DNA from: UBA11524 sp964383815
GTDB taxonomy: Bacteria; Bacillota; Clostridia; Christensenellales; Aristaeellaceae
NCBI GenBank assembly: GCA_964383815.1
Contig: CAYLIC010000051.1
Coordinates: forward strand, 1-13,111
Direction: 5' to 3'
DNA: 13,111 bases
Shown here: piece by piece, positions 1 through 6,433 of the stretch
How positions within the stretch are numbered: the first letter of the stretch is position 1
How the letters are laid out: the number at the start of each line of letters is the position of its first letter
The notes under the pieces: generated by a model
What the model was told of the DNA's origin: nothing
The model's input: only the letters and a program-made list of their open reading frames with translations
Database searches by the model: none
Translations under genes and position numbers: made by a program

Positions 1-1567
1 CAAAACTGGTCATTTTCACATACCCGTTCAGCGTGATTTTGTCCGCCTTCAGGTTGATTTCCTTTGCCTGTTGGTCAATGCGCCCGTTGGCCAGCGTGAT
101 GCTGGCAGCGTTGTCATCCACGCCGGATTGCAGTGACACCAGCTTCTTGCCTTGGAGGGTGATCTCGTTGGCCTGCTGGTCTATGCGCCCATTGGCCAGC
201 GTGATGCTGGCGGCGTTGTCATCCACGCCGGATTGCAGGGATACCAGCTTCTTGCCGTGGAGGGTGATCTCGTTGGCCTGCTGGTCGATGCGCCCGTTGG
301 CCAGGGTGATGCTGGCGGCGTTGTCATCCACGCCGGATTGCAGGGACACCAGCTTCTTGCCGTGGAGGGTGATCTCGTTGGCCTGCTGGTCGATGCGCCC
401 ATTCGCCAGCGTGATGCTGGCGGCGTTGTCATCCACGCCGGCCCGGAGGGTCAGCATCTCCTGGGCATGGATGTCGATGTTCCGGCTCAGCAGGGTGATG
501 CTGTCCTCCGCCTGGAGCAGCAGCTCCTGTTGCCGGGACAGGGCATTTCCCTGACGGGTGACCTGACGCCTGACCTGGGTACCGGCGATGATGAGCCCAG
601 CCAGCAGGGAGGCGGCGGTTTTCGCCTGGTTTGCCAGGGTGAGGCGAACCTGGTCGGGCGCGGAGAGCAACTGGGGCCAGGCCAGGGTCACCACCCGCTG
701 GGCGATGGGCGCGGCGGTCTCCGGCAGGCAGACCCGGCAGGGTGCACCCAGGCGAAGGCTGTCCAGGGGTGAGCCGGTCAGGCGGCTCAAATCAATGGCA
801 TCCAGCGTGACGGACACCCGGGGCTCCTGGTGCTGCGCCAGGTATTGCCTGCCCAGCTGGCGCAGCTCCTCCTCCGTCAGGCCCTCGTCCGCCTCCAGGC
901 GGCGGGTCACTGCACCCCACCGGGCCAGGGTGTCCGCCTCCAGTGGTTCTGCCAGGCCCGGCAGGTACAGCCGGGTGCACAGGGCGGAGCGATCCGTTTC
1001 GATGGTCAGGCTTTGCAGGTTGCGGGTCAGGCGGCACTCGCAGGGATTCTCCCGGGACAGGGGGAGCACATGAAGCCGCCATGGGTCGGCGTCCTGGTCA
1101 AAGGCAAGGCGGTAGCCGGGCAGAGCGTCCATCAGGGCTTGCAGGGCCTCCAAAAGGGTGGTGGCACCGGCCTGGCAGGTAATCAGCGGGTCGTTCTCCA
1201 GGGCCAGGGTGCCGGGCTGCCAGCGCTGCTGGCGGCTGAGAATCTCTGCGAAGAGCCGGGAGGCGGGCAAGGCGGCATCCTGCTCCAGGTGGAAAAGGCC
1301 ATCCTCCAGGGTGACAAGCCCATGGGTCAGGCTCACCCGGGCGCATTCGGCCTGCTCCACCTGCTCTGCCCGGAAAATACCGGCGCTGCCCTGGGGTGTG
1401 AACAGGCGCACAAACTGGCCTACCTCCACCGTCTGGCCGGGCGGCAGGGTCATAACGGCGGTGGACAGGGTGGAAAGGTTCATCTCCAGGGACAGACCGA
1501 CAGGCTCCAGGGTGGCAAGGGGACGGAGCGCCCCATCCAGCAGCAGGGGAAGATGAGGATTCGTCAC
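1..1567 (-). CDS. Phage tail-associated protein (Tal / tail endopeptidase-like), C-terminus cut by window edge
   Basis: An open frame of 522 codons runs from a GTG at 1567 off the left edge with no stop. The GTG overlaps the stop of the Dit-like gene (GTGA), so the two are translationally coupled; AAGGGGG and GGAGG lie upstream. The gene directly after Dit in siphophage tail modules is normally the tail-associated lysin, tail spike or fibre-hub protein, and the order here fits. Residues 1-370 form a mixed domain with no motif I can name. Residues from about 350 are short repeats of the 'ITL..N.ID..A.EI.L' type, becoming four near-identical 35-residue units (377-502). The visible tail ends in KADKITLNGYVKM, a motif I associate with Clostridia prophage tail proteins. 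The repeats may form a fibrous beta or coiled stalk (inference). Hub-like role fairly secure; a peptidase activity is not demonstrated. Confidence 0.72.
   Translation of the reverse strand, partial: MTNPHLPLLLDGALRPLATLEPVGLSLEMNLSTLSTAVMTLPPGQTVEVGQFVRLFTPQGSAGIFRAEQVEQAECARVSLTHGLVTLEDGLFHLEQDAALPASRLFAEILSRQQRWQPGTLALENDPLITCQAGATTLLEALQALMDALPGYRLAFDQDADPWRLHVLPLSRENPCECRLTRNLQSLTIETDRSALCTRLYLPGLAEPLEADTLARWGAVTRRLEADEGLTEEELRQLGRQYLAQHQEPRVSVTLDAIDLSRLTGSPLDSLRLGAPCRVCLPETAAPIAQRVVTLAWPQLLSAPDQVRLTLANQAKTAASLLAGLIIAGTQVRRQVTRQGNALSRQQELLLQAEDSITLLSRNIDIHAQEMLTLRAGVDDNAASITLANGRIDQQANEITLHGKKLVSLQSGVDDNAASITLANGRIDQQANEITLHGKKLVSLQSGVDDNAASITLANGRIDQQANEITLQGKKLVSLQSGVDDNAASITLANGRIDQQAKEINLKADKITLNGYVKMTSF
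20..439 (-). repeat. Four tandem 105-bp (35-codon) repeats inside the tail protein gene
   Basis: The 10-mer TTGTCATCCA recurs on the plus strand at 111, 216, 321 and 426, giving an exact 105-base period. Units are 439-335, 334-230, 229-125 and 124 to about 20; the last diverges after its first 22 residues or so. Each codes for a unit beginning GVDDNAASITLANGRIDQQA and ending in GKKLVSLQS. Two adjacent units differ at five of 105 bases, and only one change alters the protein (His or Gln before GKK). A degenerate older unit (ITLLSRNIDIHAQEMLTL) lies just upstream at about 445-510. Confidence 0.95.
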
Positions 1568-2298
1568 AGCCAGCGCCCCCTTGCCTCCAGGGTGCACTCG
1601 CCCGGCGTAACGCTGATGCTGCCGGGCACGCCGCAGGGGAGAAGCAAATCATCGCTGCTGTCCGGGGTGCGGCTGAACAGCACATCCTGTCCATCCAGGG
1701 TGATGACGGGCACACCGGCCCGGTGGGTGATGGTCAGCACCTGCCCCCTGGCGGTCGGCAGGTTTAAGTGAATGCGGCTGAGGGGCGTTTCGGCAAGGAA
1801 CGCTGCCTGCCCGCCGGGGGACACCCAGCGCAAATCCACCGGCGCGGCGGGCCCGTTGCCGGGCAAGGCCACAGGCCCGGGTGCAAACACGGTGGGCAAG
1901 GCCTGCTCCCAATAGGGGGACTGGCAGGCGGTGAAGCACAGGGACAGGGTATCCGCCCATGCGAGGGCGCTTTGCAGGCAGGGCAGCTCCTGGGCGATAA
2001 CGCACAGCTGCTGGCCCGGCCTGTCCCCCAGGGTCAGGATGCCGCCCGGGCTGGCCCAGGCCTGCACGGCCTGCAGCACGGCCTTGCGCCGGGCAGGCGC
2101 ATATTCCCGGATGACAAAGCGTACCTCCACCGAAAGGCTTTGCCGGGCCTGGCGGAGGATGTGCACACCGTTGCCAGCGGCCCGGGCGGCGGTGGTCAGC
2201 AGCTGATGGGGCGCAGGCTCCAGCACATCCGTAATGCGGATGGCAGGGTGAAGGCTGTGCAGGGCCTGAGCGTTGAGCCACACTTGATGACGGGACAT
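1564..2298 (-). CDS. Phage distal tail protein (Dit-like, phage tail family)
   Basis: A protein of 244 residues starting MSRHQVWLN at 2298, directly behind AAGGAGGT; an upstream in-frame start at 2349 would cross the leader hairpins and is not used. Residues 48-75 (ILRQARQSLSVEVRFVIREY) followed by ARRKAVLQAVQAWA, GGILTLGDRPGQ and SPYWEQ match the pattern I recall for Clostridia 'phage tail family protein' N-terminal Dit domains. The C-terminus (DSSDDLLLPCG ... ARGRWL) fits the matching beta-sandwich half. In siphophages Dit forms the ring joining the tail tube to the baseplate and the tail-associated protein, which is the next gene here. What is odd is the upstream side: no tape-measure gene, but a leader with its own promoter and then chromosomal genes. 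This could be a prophage remnant or the edge of a tail cluster extending left. Confidence 0.75.
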   Translation of the reverse strand: MSRHQVWLNAQALHSLHPAIRITDVLEPAPHQLLTTAARAAGNGVHILRQARQSLSVEVRFVIREYAPARRKAVLQAVQAWASPGGILTLGDRPGQQLCVIAQELPCLQSALAWADTLSLCFTACQSPYWEQALPTVFAPGPVALPGNGPAAPVDLRWVSPGGQAAFLAETPLSRIHLNLPTARGQVLTITHRAGVPVITLDGQDVLFSRTPDSSDDLLLPCGVPGSISVTPGECTLEARGRWL

Positions 2299-2350
2299 AG
2301 GTACCTCCTTTTGGCAATGATACGGCCCGGAGCAGCCTTCCGGGCACAAG

Positions 2351-2380
2351 AAAACAGAGCCGGGAAGCTCCTGGCTCTGT
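2351..2380 (-). terminator. Intrinsic terminator downstream of the exported-protein gene, overlapping a start site
   Basis: On the minus strand ACAGAGCC, an 11-base loop and GGCTCTGT, followed by TTTTCTT. It lies 63 bases after the stop of the exported-protein gene, where a terminator for the flippase/exported-protein unit would be expected. It also begins exactly at the predicted first bases of the tail-gene transcript, so it could act on both. Confidence 0.6.
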
Positions 2381-2387
2381 CAGTATC

Positions 2388-2416
2388 AGTATAGCATGGG
2401 GGTCATAGCCGCGCAA
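2388..2416 (-). promoter_or_regulatory. Sigma-A promoter of the tail genes
   Basis: On the minus strand TTGCGC (2416-2411), a 17-base spacer and TATACT (2393-2388). The predicted start near 2381 lies one base before a hairpin with a T-run, and the leader continues for about 83 nt to the Dit-like start. A second hairpin, CCCGGA/TCCGGG (2326-2344), lies before the ribosome binding site. Confidence 0.6.
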
Positions 2417-2443
2417 GGACGGGAACGGACATGGCGGACGGGA

Positions 2444-3014
2444 TTATTCCTTCCACTCAATGTTCGCCACATAGTCGGTCAGTGTCTCAAGGCTCTCGGC
2501 ACTGTCGGCGGCGAGGGTGAAGATATAGCTGCCGCGCTCGCCCGGGAAAAGGGCGGCGGAGCATATGTGCAGGGTGGCTTGCAGATCAATAGTCAAGGCG
2601 GAATAGTCCACATCCATGGTGTAGTACAGGATGAAGGAGGTATCGCTCTGGCAGGCATCCACAAGCTGAGAACTGGGAACGGCGATGTTCTGGACAATCA
2701 TGCTGTTCACGATGCTGTCTAGCATCTGTTGAGCGAAGGCTGTCGGATCCATGCCTTCCAGGTCGGTGGCGTTCTGGGCAGTCCAGATAACGCTGATGCT
2801 TTGGTTGACAAGCGCGTTTTCATCGTAGTGGGGATAGACATAGGCCATCACCTGCAGGTCGGCCTTCTCGGCGGTTTGCAGGCCATCATCGGGGGAAAGG
2901 TACATGGTGAAATCCTCAAACTCCACGGGCACCAGGGTGGCAGTATCCTCCGCCAGGGCGAAAACGGGCAGCAGGAGCATCAGGCTCAGCACCAGGGCAA
3001 GCAGCTTTTTTCAT
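2444..3014 (-). CDS. Small exported protein of unknown function; start codon out of frame with the body
   Basis: The body (2444-3004) codes for a hydrophobic signal segment LLALVLSLMLLLPVFALA with a likely cleavage at ALA/ED, then about 170 residues of mixed alpha/beta protein ending TDYVANIEWKE. I do not recognise the family; the ending loosely recalls small PsbP-like domains, which is only a guess. A strong AGGAGG site lies nine bases before ATG at 3014, but ATG plus six A and then GCTGC puts that start one base out of phase. With five A it would read M-K-K-L-L-A-L-V, a textbook signal peptide. Either the copy is frameshifted, the tract is variable or miscounted, or translation starts at the in-frame GTG at 2992, which would leave a short signal peptide. 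The gene follows the flippase by 28 bases and probably shares its transcript. Confidence 0.6.
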
Positions 3015-3042
3015 AGGTAGTATCCTCCTGACAATACTGGGA

Positions 3043-4344
3043 TCAGCTGCATTTTGCCACAGGGTTCCCGGATGCGCAATCCCTATTTGCATGGCGGAGC
3101 AGGGCGGCATCCCACAGGACGGTGATCAGCTGTCCCAGCATGGTGGCCATGGCGGCACCAAACAGCCGCAGGCCCGGCTGGGTGGACAGGGCTGCCGTGG
3201 CAACAAGGCTGGCACAGCTGCTGATGATGGTGCCCGTCAGCGCCCGGCGCTGCAGCCCCAGGCCGGTAACCATGCCCACCTGCACCTGGTGCAGGGCAAA
3301 CAGCAGCGCACAGGGGCTCATAAACCGGAGCAGCGGTGCCAGGGCCGGCGTGCGGTACAGAAGGGAGGCAATCAGGTCTGCACCCAGGAACAGCACCAGG
3401 GCGGCGCCGGCGCCAATGCACAGGGCGGGCACCAGCAGGCGGCGCATGGTGCAGCGGAGCAGGCGGCTGTCCCTCTCGGCCCGGGTGATGGCAGGCCCGG
3501 TGACCATGCACAGCGCGCTGGTGACAATGCCGGGGAGCATTATGCTGGGCAGCGCCATGCCGCTCAGCAGGCCATACTGGGCTGTGGCGGCACTGGCGGA
3601 CAGGCCGGAGCGGCGCAGGCACACCGGCAGCACCACGGCCTCCAGCGCCCGGGCGCCCGTCCGGCACAGGCGGGAAAGGGTGGTGGGCGTGGACAGCCGC
3701 AGCAGCTGGCGCTCCAGGGCGGCATCTGCCGGAAGGACTTTCGGCAAGGGCAGCGCATGCCGGAGGATGAGCACCACCACCAGGGCAGCAACGGCCTCGG
3801 CTCCACCGGGCAGGGCAGCGCGGAGGCCCATGGGCGCACGCCGCAGGGCAAGCACCAGCGCCACCGAAAGCAGGAAGCGCACAGCCTGCTCGGCACATTC
3901 CGCCGCGGCGGGGAGCAAGGCATTGTCCTGCCCATAGCAGTAGCCGGTATAGGCGCTGCACAGGCCCAGGAGAAGAATGTCCGGCAGGTTCAGCCAGATG
4001 GCAGGCAGGCTGCGCATATCACCCAGAAGCCAGGCCAGGCAGGGGGACAGCAGCGCCAGGCCGGGCACCAGCACCATTGCCATGCGGCGGATGAGCCTGA
4101 CGCCTGCCGCCAGCACGGCGGGTTGCTCCCGGGCCGGGCGCAGGGCGGTCAGCCGGCTCATGGCGGCAGGCACACCGGCGGTGACCGGGGTTAAGGCCAG
4201 CATGCCCACGGAGTTTGCCATTTCCATCACGCCCAGGGCCTCCGCACCCAGCCAGCGTGCCAGCAGCAGCCGCAGCAAAAGCCCCAGGCCCCGGGTAAGC
4301 CCGTTGCCCAGGGTGAGAATGATGGCCTGCGTGGCAAGGGTCAT
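3043..4344 (-). CDS. SpoVB/MurJ-like polysaccharide flippase family membrane protein
   Basis: A protein of 433 residues, almost entirely hydrophobic helices separated by short Arg-rich loops; the pattern suggests 12-14 membrane segments. It opens MTLATQAIILTLGNGLTRGLGLLLRLLLAR...LGAEALGVMEMANSVGML, the N-terminal pattern of the MOP superfamily (SpoVB, Wzx, MurJ), in which the first helix is followed by an LG..  .G....  loop. SpoVB-type proteins move lipid-linked oligosaccharides or lipid II-like precursors across the membrane; in spore formers SpoVB works in spore cortex synthesis. Whether this paralogue is sporulation-related cannot be told from the sequence. The start at 4344 is chosen because GGAGG lies seven bases upstream; the longer reading to 4410 adds a non-membrane leader lacking a ribosome binding site. 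Downstream is the small exported protein. Confidence 0.75.
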   Translation of the reverse strand: MTLATQAIILTLGNGLTRGLGLLLRLLLARWLGAEALGVMEMANSVGMLALTPVTAGVPAAMSRLTALRPAREQPAVLAAGVRLIRRMAMVLVPGLALLSPCLAWLLGDMRSLPAIWLNLPDILLLGLCSAYTGYCYGQDNALLPAAAECAEQAVRFLLSVALVLALRRAPMGLRAALPGGAEAVAALVVVLILRHALPLPKVLPADAALERQLLRLSTPTTLSRLCRTGARALEAVVLPVCLRRSGLSASAATAQYGLLSGMALPSIMLPGIVTSALCMVTGPAITRAERDSRLLRCTMRRLLVPALCIGAGAALVLFLGADLIASLLYRTPALAPLLRFMSPCALLFALHQVQVGMVTGLGLQRRALTGTIISSCASLVATAALSTQPGLRLFGAAMATMLGQLITVLWDAALLRHANRDCASGNPVAKCS

Positions 4345-4392
4345 GGCATCGCCTCCTGTTCTTGGGAAGGATATGCGGTGGCGAAGGGAAAA

Positions 4393-4421
4393 TTGACAAG
4401 CAGGCTGCAACTATGTATAAT
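4393..4421 (+). promoter_or_regulatory. Perfect consensus sigma-A promoter for the dCMP deaminase gene
   Basis: TTGACA (4393-4398), 17 bases and TATAAT (4416-4421), matching the consensus at all twelve positions with optimal spacing. The start site should be near 4428, leaving a leader of about 20 bases before the ATG at 4448. Confidence 0.85.
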
Positions 4422-4447
4422 GTAGAAAAAAACGGAGGCGCAGGCAC

Positions 4448-4906
4448 ATGGACAAGTGGGACAAGCGGTTTATGGAAATGGCGCATGTGATTGCCGGGTG
4501 GACCAGCTGCTATATGGAAGGCCGGAGCATCGGCTGCGTGATAGTGAAGGACAAGCGCATTATGACCACCGGGTACAATGGCGCGCCTGCGGGCCTGCGC
4601 ACCTGCCGGGAACGGAAGGAGTGCATGCGGCGGAAGCTGGGCATCCAGTCCGGCACCCGGGCGGAGCTGTGCTATGCCATTCACGCGGAGCAGAACGCCA
4701 TTATCCAGGCGGCAAAGCTGGGCGTGTCCATCGATGGCGCCACCCTTTACTGCACCCATCAGCCCTGCAGCGTGTGCGCGAAGATGATTATCAATGCAGG
4801 CATCAAGCGGGTGGTGTACCAGGAGGGTTACCCGGATTCCTTCTCCCTGGAGATTTTCAGCGAGGCGGGCATTGCCCTGGAAAAGTATACGCCCCAGGAG
4901 GCGTGA
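4448..4906 (+). CDS. Deoxycytidylate (dCMP) deaminase, ComEB type
   Basis: A protein of 152 residues of the zinc-dependent cytidine/deoxycytidylate deaminase family. It converts dCMP to dUMP, feeding thymidylate synthesis in the cytosol. The zinc site is clear: HAEQNAI (H79, with E81 the proton shuttle) and PCSVCAKMI (C107 and C110). The substrate loop GYNGAPAGL (42-50) is the typical dCMP deaminase signature. Cysteines in the segment 53-59 (RTCRERKEC) match the extra metal-binding region seen in many members. Length is normal for the family. GGAGG at 4434-4438 sets the start. It is divergent from the flippase gene and followed 102 bases later by rpsT in the same direction with no obvious terminator between them, so some read-through is possible. 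In Bacillus the homologue is named comEB because it lies in a competence operon; here no competence gene is adjacent. Confidence 0.92.
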   Translation: MDKWDKRFMEMAHVIAGWTSCYMEGRSIGCVIVKDKRIMTTGYNGAPAGLRTCRERKECMRRKLGIQSGTRAELCYAIHAEQNAIIQAAKLGVSIDGATLYCTHQPCSVCAKMIINAGIKRVVYQEGYPDSFSLEIFSEAGIALEKYTPQEA

Positions 4907-4938
4907 CACGGCATGCAGGAAAAAGTTTGCGAAAAGGC

Positions 4939-4967
4939 TTGCTTTTTTGGCCCGGACATGGTATTAT
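4939..4967 (+). promoter_or_regulatory. Sigma-A promoter of rpsT
   Basis: TTGCTT (4939-4944), 17 bases and TATTAT (4962-4967). The start site would be near 4974, giving a leader of about 35 bases. Confidence 0.6.
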
Positions 4968-5008
4968 AACTTGCGATGTTTCCGAAATACCTGAAGGAGG
5001 TGAATCGA

Positions 5009-5272
5009 GTGCCTAATATTAAGTCCGCTAAGAAGCGTGTGCTGGTCAGCGAGAAGAAGAATCTGCGTAACCGTATGGTGAAGAGCGCGATGCGTACCTC
5101 TGTCAAGAAGTTCGAAGCTGCTCTGGCCGATCCTCAGACCGCCAATGCGCAGCTGACCGCGACCACCTCCGCGATTGATAAGGCCGCCGCCAAGGGCGTC
5201 ATTCACAAGAATGCTGCCAATCGCAAGAAGGCTCGCCTGGCCAAGCAGATGAACAAGTCTGCCGCTGTGTAA
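5009..5272 (+). CDS. rpsT: 30S ribosomal protein S20
   Basis: An 87-residue, very basic, mostly helical protein starting (M)PNIKSAKKRV, the standard S20 N-terminus, and containing NRMVKSAMRTSVKKFE and KGVIHKNAANRKKARLA, the conserved 16S-rRNA-binding helices. S20 binds helices in the 5' domain and helix 44 of 16S rRNA early in 30S assembly. The start is GTG at 5009, set by GAAGGAGGTGA five bases upstream; the in-frame ATG at 4976 would put the ribosome binding site inside the coding region. A GTG start with a near-perfect Shine-Dalgarno sequence may help tune output, as rpsT uses non-ATG starts in other bacteria too. It has its own promoter and terminator, so it is a monocistronic unit. Confidence 0.97.
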   Translation: MPNIKSAKKRVLVSEKKNLRNRMVKSAMRTSVKKFEAALADPQTANAQLTATTSAIDKAAAKGVIHKNAANRKKARLAKQMNKSAAV

Positions 5273-5295
5273 GTCTGCCGGTTCCGTGTTGTGAT

Positions 5296-5333
5296 AAACC
5301 TCCTTCCAGTGATGGAACAGAGGTTTTTCTTTT
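5296..5333 (+). terminator. Intrinsic terminator of rpsT
   Basis: AAACCTC, then TTCCA GTGA TGGAA, then GAGGTTT, forming a stem with a small internal loop, followed by a T-rich run (5324-5333). It lies 23 bases after the rpsT stop. Confidence 0.8.
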
Positions 5334-5431
5334 ACCCTTCTTTTTGGCGAATTGCCTGCAAAAATGCACATAATACATACGCAAAAGGCCAAAACCGGCT
5401 GATTTGGCAAACATTTTTCACATTCAAACAG

Positions 5432-5460
5432 TTGTTCGTTCGTGTTTATGGTGGTATACT
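5432..5460 (+). promoter_or_regulatory. Sigma-A promoter of purC
   Basis: TTGTTC (5432-5437), 17 bases and TATACT (5455-5460). The start near 5467 leaves a leader of about 40 bases, too short for a purine riboswitch; I see no PurR-type palindrome. Confidence 0.7.
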
Positions 5461-5507
5461 GAACAGGTACCCCGGCCTATACGAAACAGAACGGAGAGGA
5501 TATAACC

Positions 5508-6200
5508 ATGGAAAACCTCAACCTGATTTATACCGGCAAGACCAAAAATGTTTACGCCCTGGACAACGGCAACTGCCTGCTGAAGTTTAAGGACGACTGC
5601 ACCGGCAAGGACGGCGTGTTCGACCCCGGTGAGAACGCCGTGGGCCTGACCATCGACGGCGTGGGCGATGTGAACCTGCGCATGTCCATCTATTTCTTTG
5701 AGAAAATCAACGCGGCGGGCATTTACACCCACTACGTCAGCGCCGACCTGGACAGCACCACCATGGAAGTGCTGAAGGCCAAGCCCTTTGGCCACGGACT
5801 GGAGGTTATCTGCCGGCACAAGGCCGTGGGCAGCTTTATCCGCCGGTATGGGGACTACATTGCCGAGGGAACCGACCTGCCTGCCTATGTGGAAATGACC
5901 TTCAAGGACGATGCCAAGGGCGATCCCCTGGTGACCAAGGATGCGCTGGCTGCCCTGGGCGTTATGACCGGGGAGCAGTATGACACCATCAAGGACATGA
6001 CCCAGAAAATTACCCAGATTGTGGCGGACGACCTGAAGGAAAAGGGCCTGGTGCTGTATGACATCAAGTTCGAGTATGGCTACGATGCCAACGGCAAGGT
6101 GATGCTCATTGACGAAATTGCCTCCGGCAACATGCGGGTATACAAGGACGGCAAGTACATCGACCCCATGACCCTCTCCCAGCTGTTCTTCGCAAAATAA
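5508..6200 (+). CDS. purC: Phosphoribosylaminoimidazole-succinocarboxamide synthase (SAICAR synthetase)
   Basis: A 230-residue protein that joins aspartate to CAIR using ATP, giving SAICAR in purine synthesis. Visible marks are the N-terminal nucleotide-binding strand-turn YTGKTKNVY (8-16), LKFKDDCTGKDG (25-36), the strongly conserved VICRHKAVGSFIRRYG (100-115), and LIDEI (200-204), where the acidic residues bind metal. The end reads DEIASGNMRVYKDGKYIDP rather than the SPDT.R ending of the E. coli and Bacillus enzymes; I recall this ending from other gut Clostridia, so I read it as a subfamily trait. Start set by GGAGAGG (5493-5499). It stands alone: no other pur gene is nearby, whereas purC usually lies in a pur operon. 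Function confident. Confidence 0.93.
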   Translation: MENLNLIYTGKTKNVYALDNGNCLLKFKDDCTGKDGVFDPGENAVGLTIDGVGDVNLRMSIYFFEKINAAGIYTHYVSADLDSTTMEVLKAKPFGHGLEVICRHKAVGSFIRRYGDYIAEGTDLPAYVEMTFKDDAKGDPLVTKDALAALGVMTGEQYDTIKDMTQKITQIVADDLKEKGLVLYDIKFEYGYDANGKVMLIDEIASGNMRVYKDGKYIDPMTLSQLFFAK

Positions 6201-6228
6201 AAAAAAGCGGCTACGGCCACTCAGTTCA

Positions 6229-6270
6229 CCCACAAACCCCTGATTCCTTTCGGAGTCAGGGGTTTGTGGG
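6229..6270. other. Long hairpin between the convergent purC and ruvC genes
   Basis: A 19-bp stem with one G-T wobble: CCCACAAACCCCTGATTCC (6229-6247), loop TTTC, and its complement (6252-6270). No T-run follows on the plus strand, and on the minus strand the nearest T-run (complement of 6199-6206) is more than 20 bases away. It sits where a two-way terminator for purC and ruvC would be expected. A Rho-independent role without a U-tract is uncertain; it may act as a 3' stability stem. The rest of the 233-base gap holds the repeat element at 6378 and GC-rich sequence. Confidence 0.7.
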
Positions 6271-6377
6271 CTGATGAACACCTCCCCCGGGAAGGGAAAG
6301 CAACCTCCCCGGGACGCGGTGCGCCTGTTGCAAACCGTGACCCCTGCCGGTGCGGCGCACGAAACGCACACCCGCAT

Positions 6378-6412
6378 GGGATGCTTAAGGAATGAAATCC
6401 CTTAAGCAGGAT
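6378..6412 (-). repeat. 3'-end interspersed repeat, copy 1 (after ruvC)
   Basis: Minus-strand reading contains CCTGCTTAAGG, ATTTCAT, CCTTA and ATCCC. It differs from copy 3 at five of 33 positions. It is also an internal hairpin (GCTTAAGG/CCTTAAGC). It follows the ruvC stop by about 21 bases in the gene's sense direction. Confidence 0.75.
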
Positions 6413-6433
6413 TGCCAGGTGCAGCGCCTCTGG

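Noticed and set aside
20..439. CRISPR-like periodic repeat
   Set aside because: Period of 105 bases with no unique spacers, and the frame is preserved; these are protein repeats.
152..772. Repetitive plus-strand frames (to 772) opposite the tail protein
   Set aside because: The repetition comes from the 105-bp units on the coding strand; the minus frame is longer, continuous from 1567 and follows a real start.
3091..4194. 367-codon plus-strand frame opposite the flippase gene
   Set aside because: Gln/Gly/Ala-rich shadow of a GC-rich membrane protein gene; no start signal.
4371..4399. Minus-strand promoter for the flippase (TTGTCA overlapping the divergent TTGACA)
   Set aside because: The matching -10 (GCATAT or CATATC) is poor; I cannot place this promoter with confidence.
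4907..4938. Terminator after the dCMP deaminase gene
   Set aside because: No stem with a following T-run is visible; GCATGC alone is too short.
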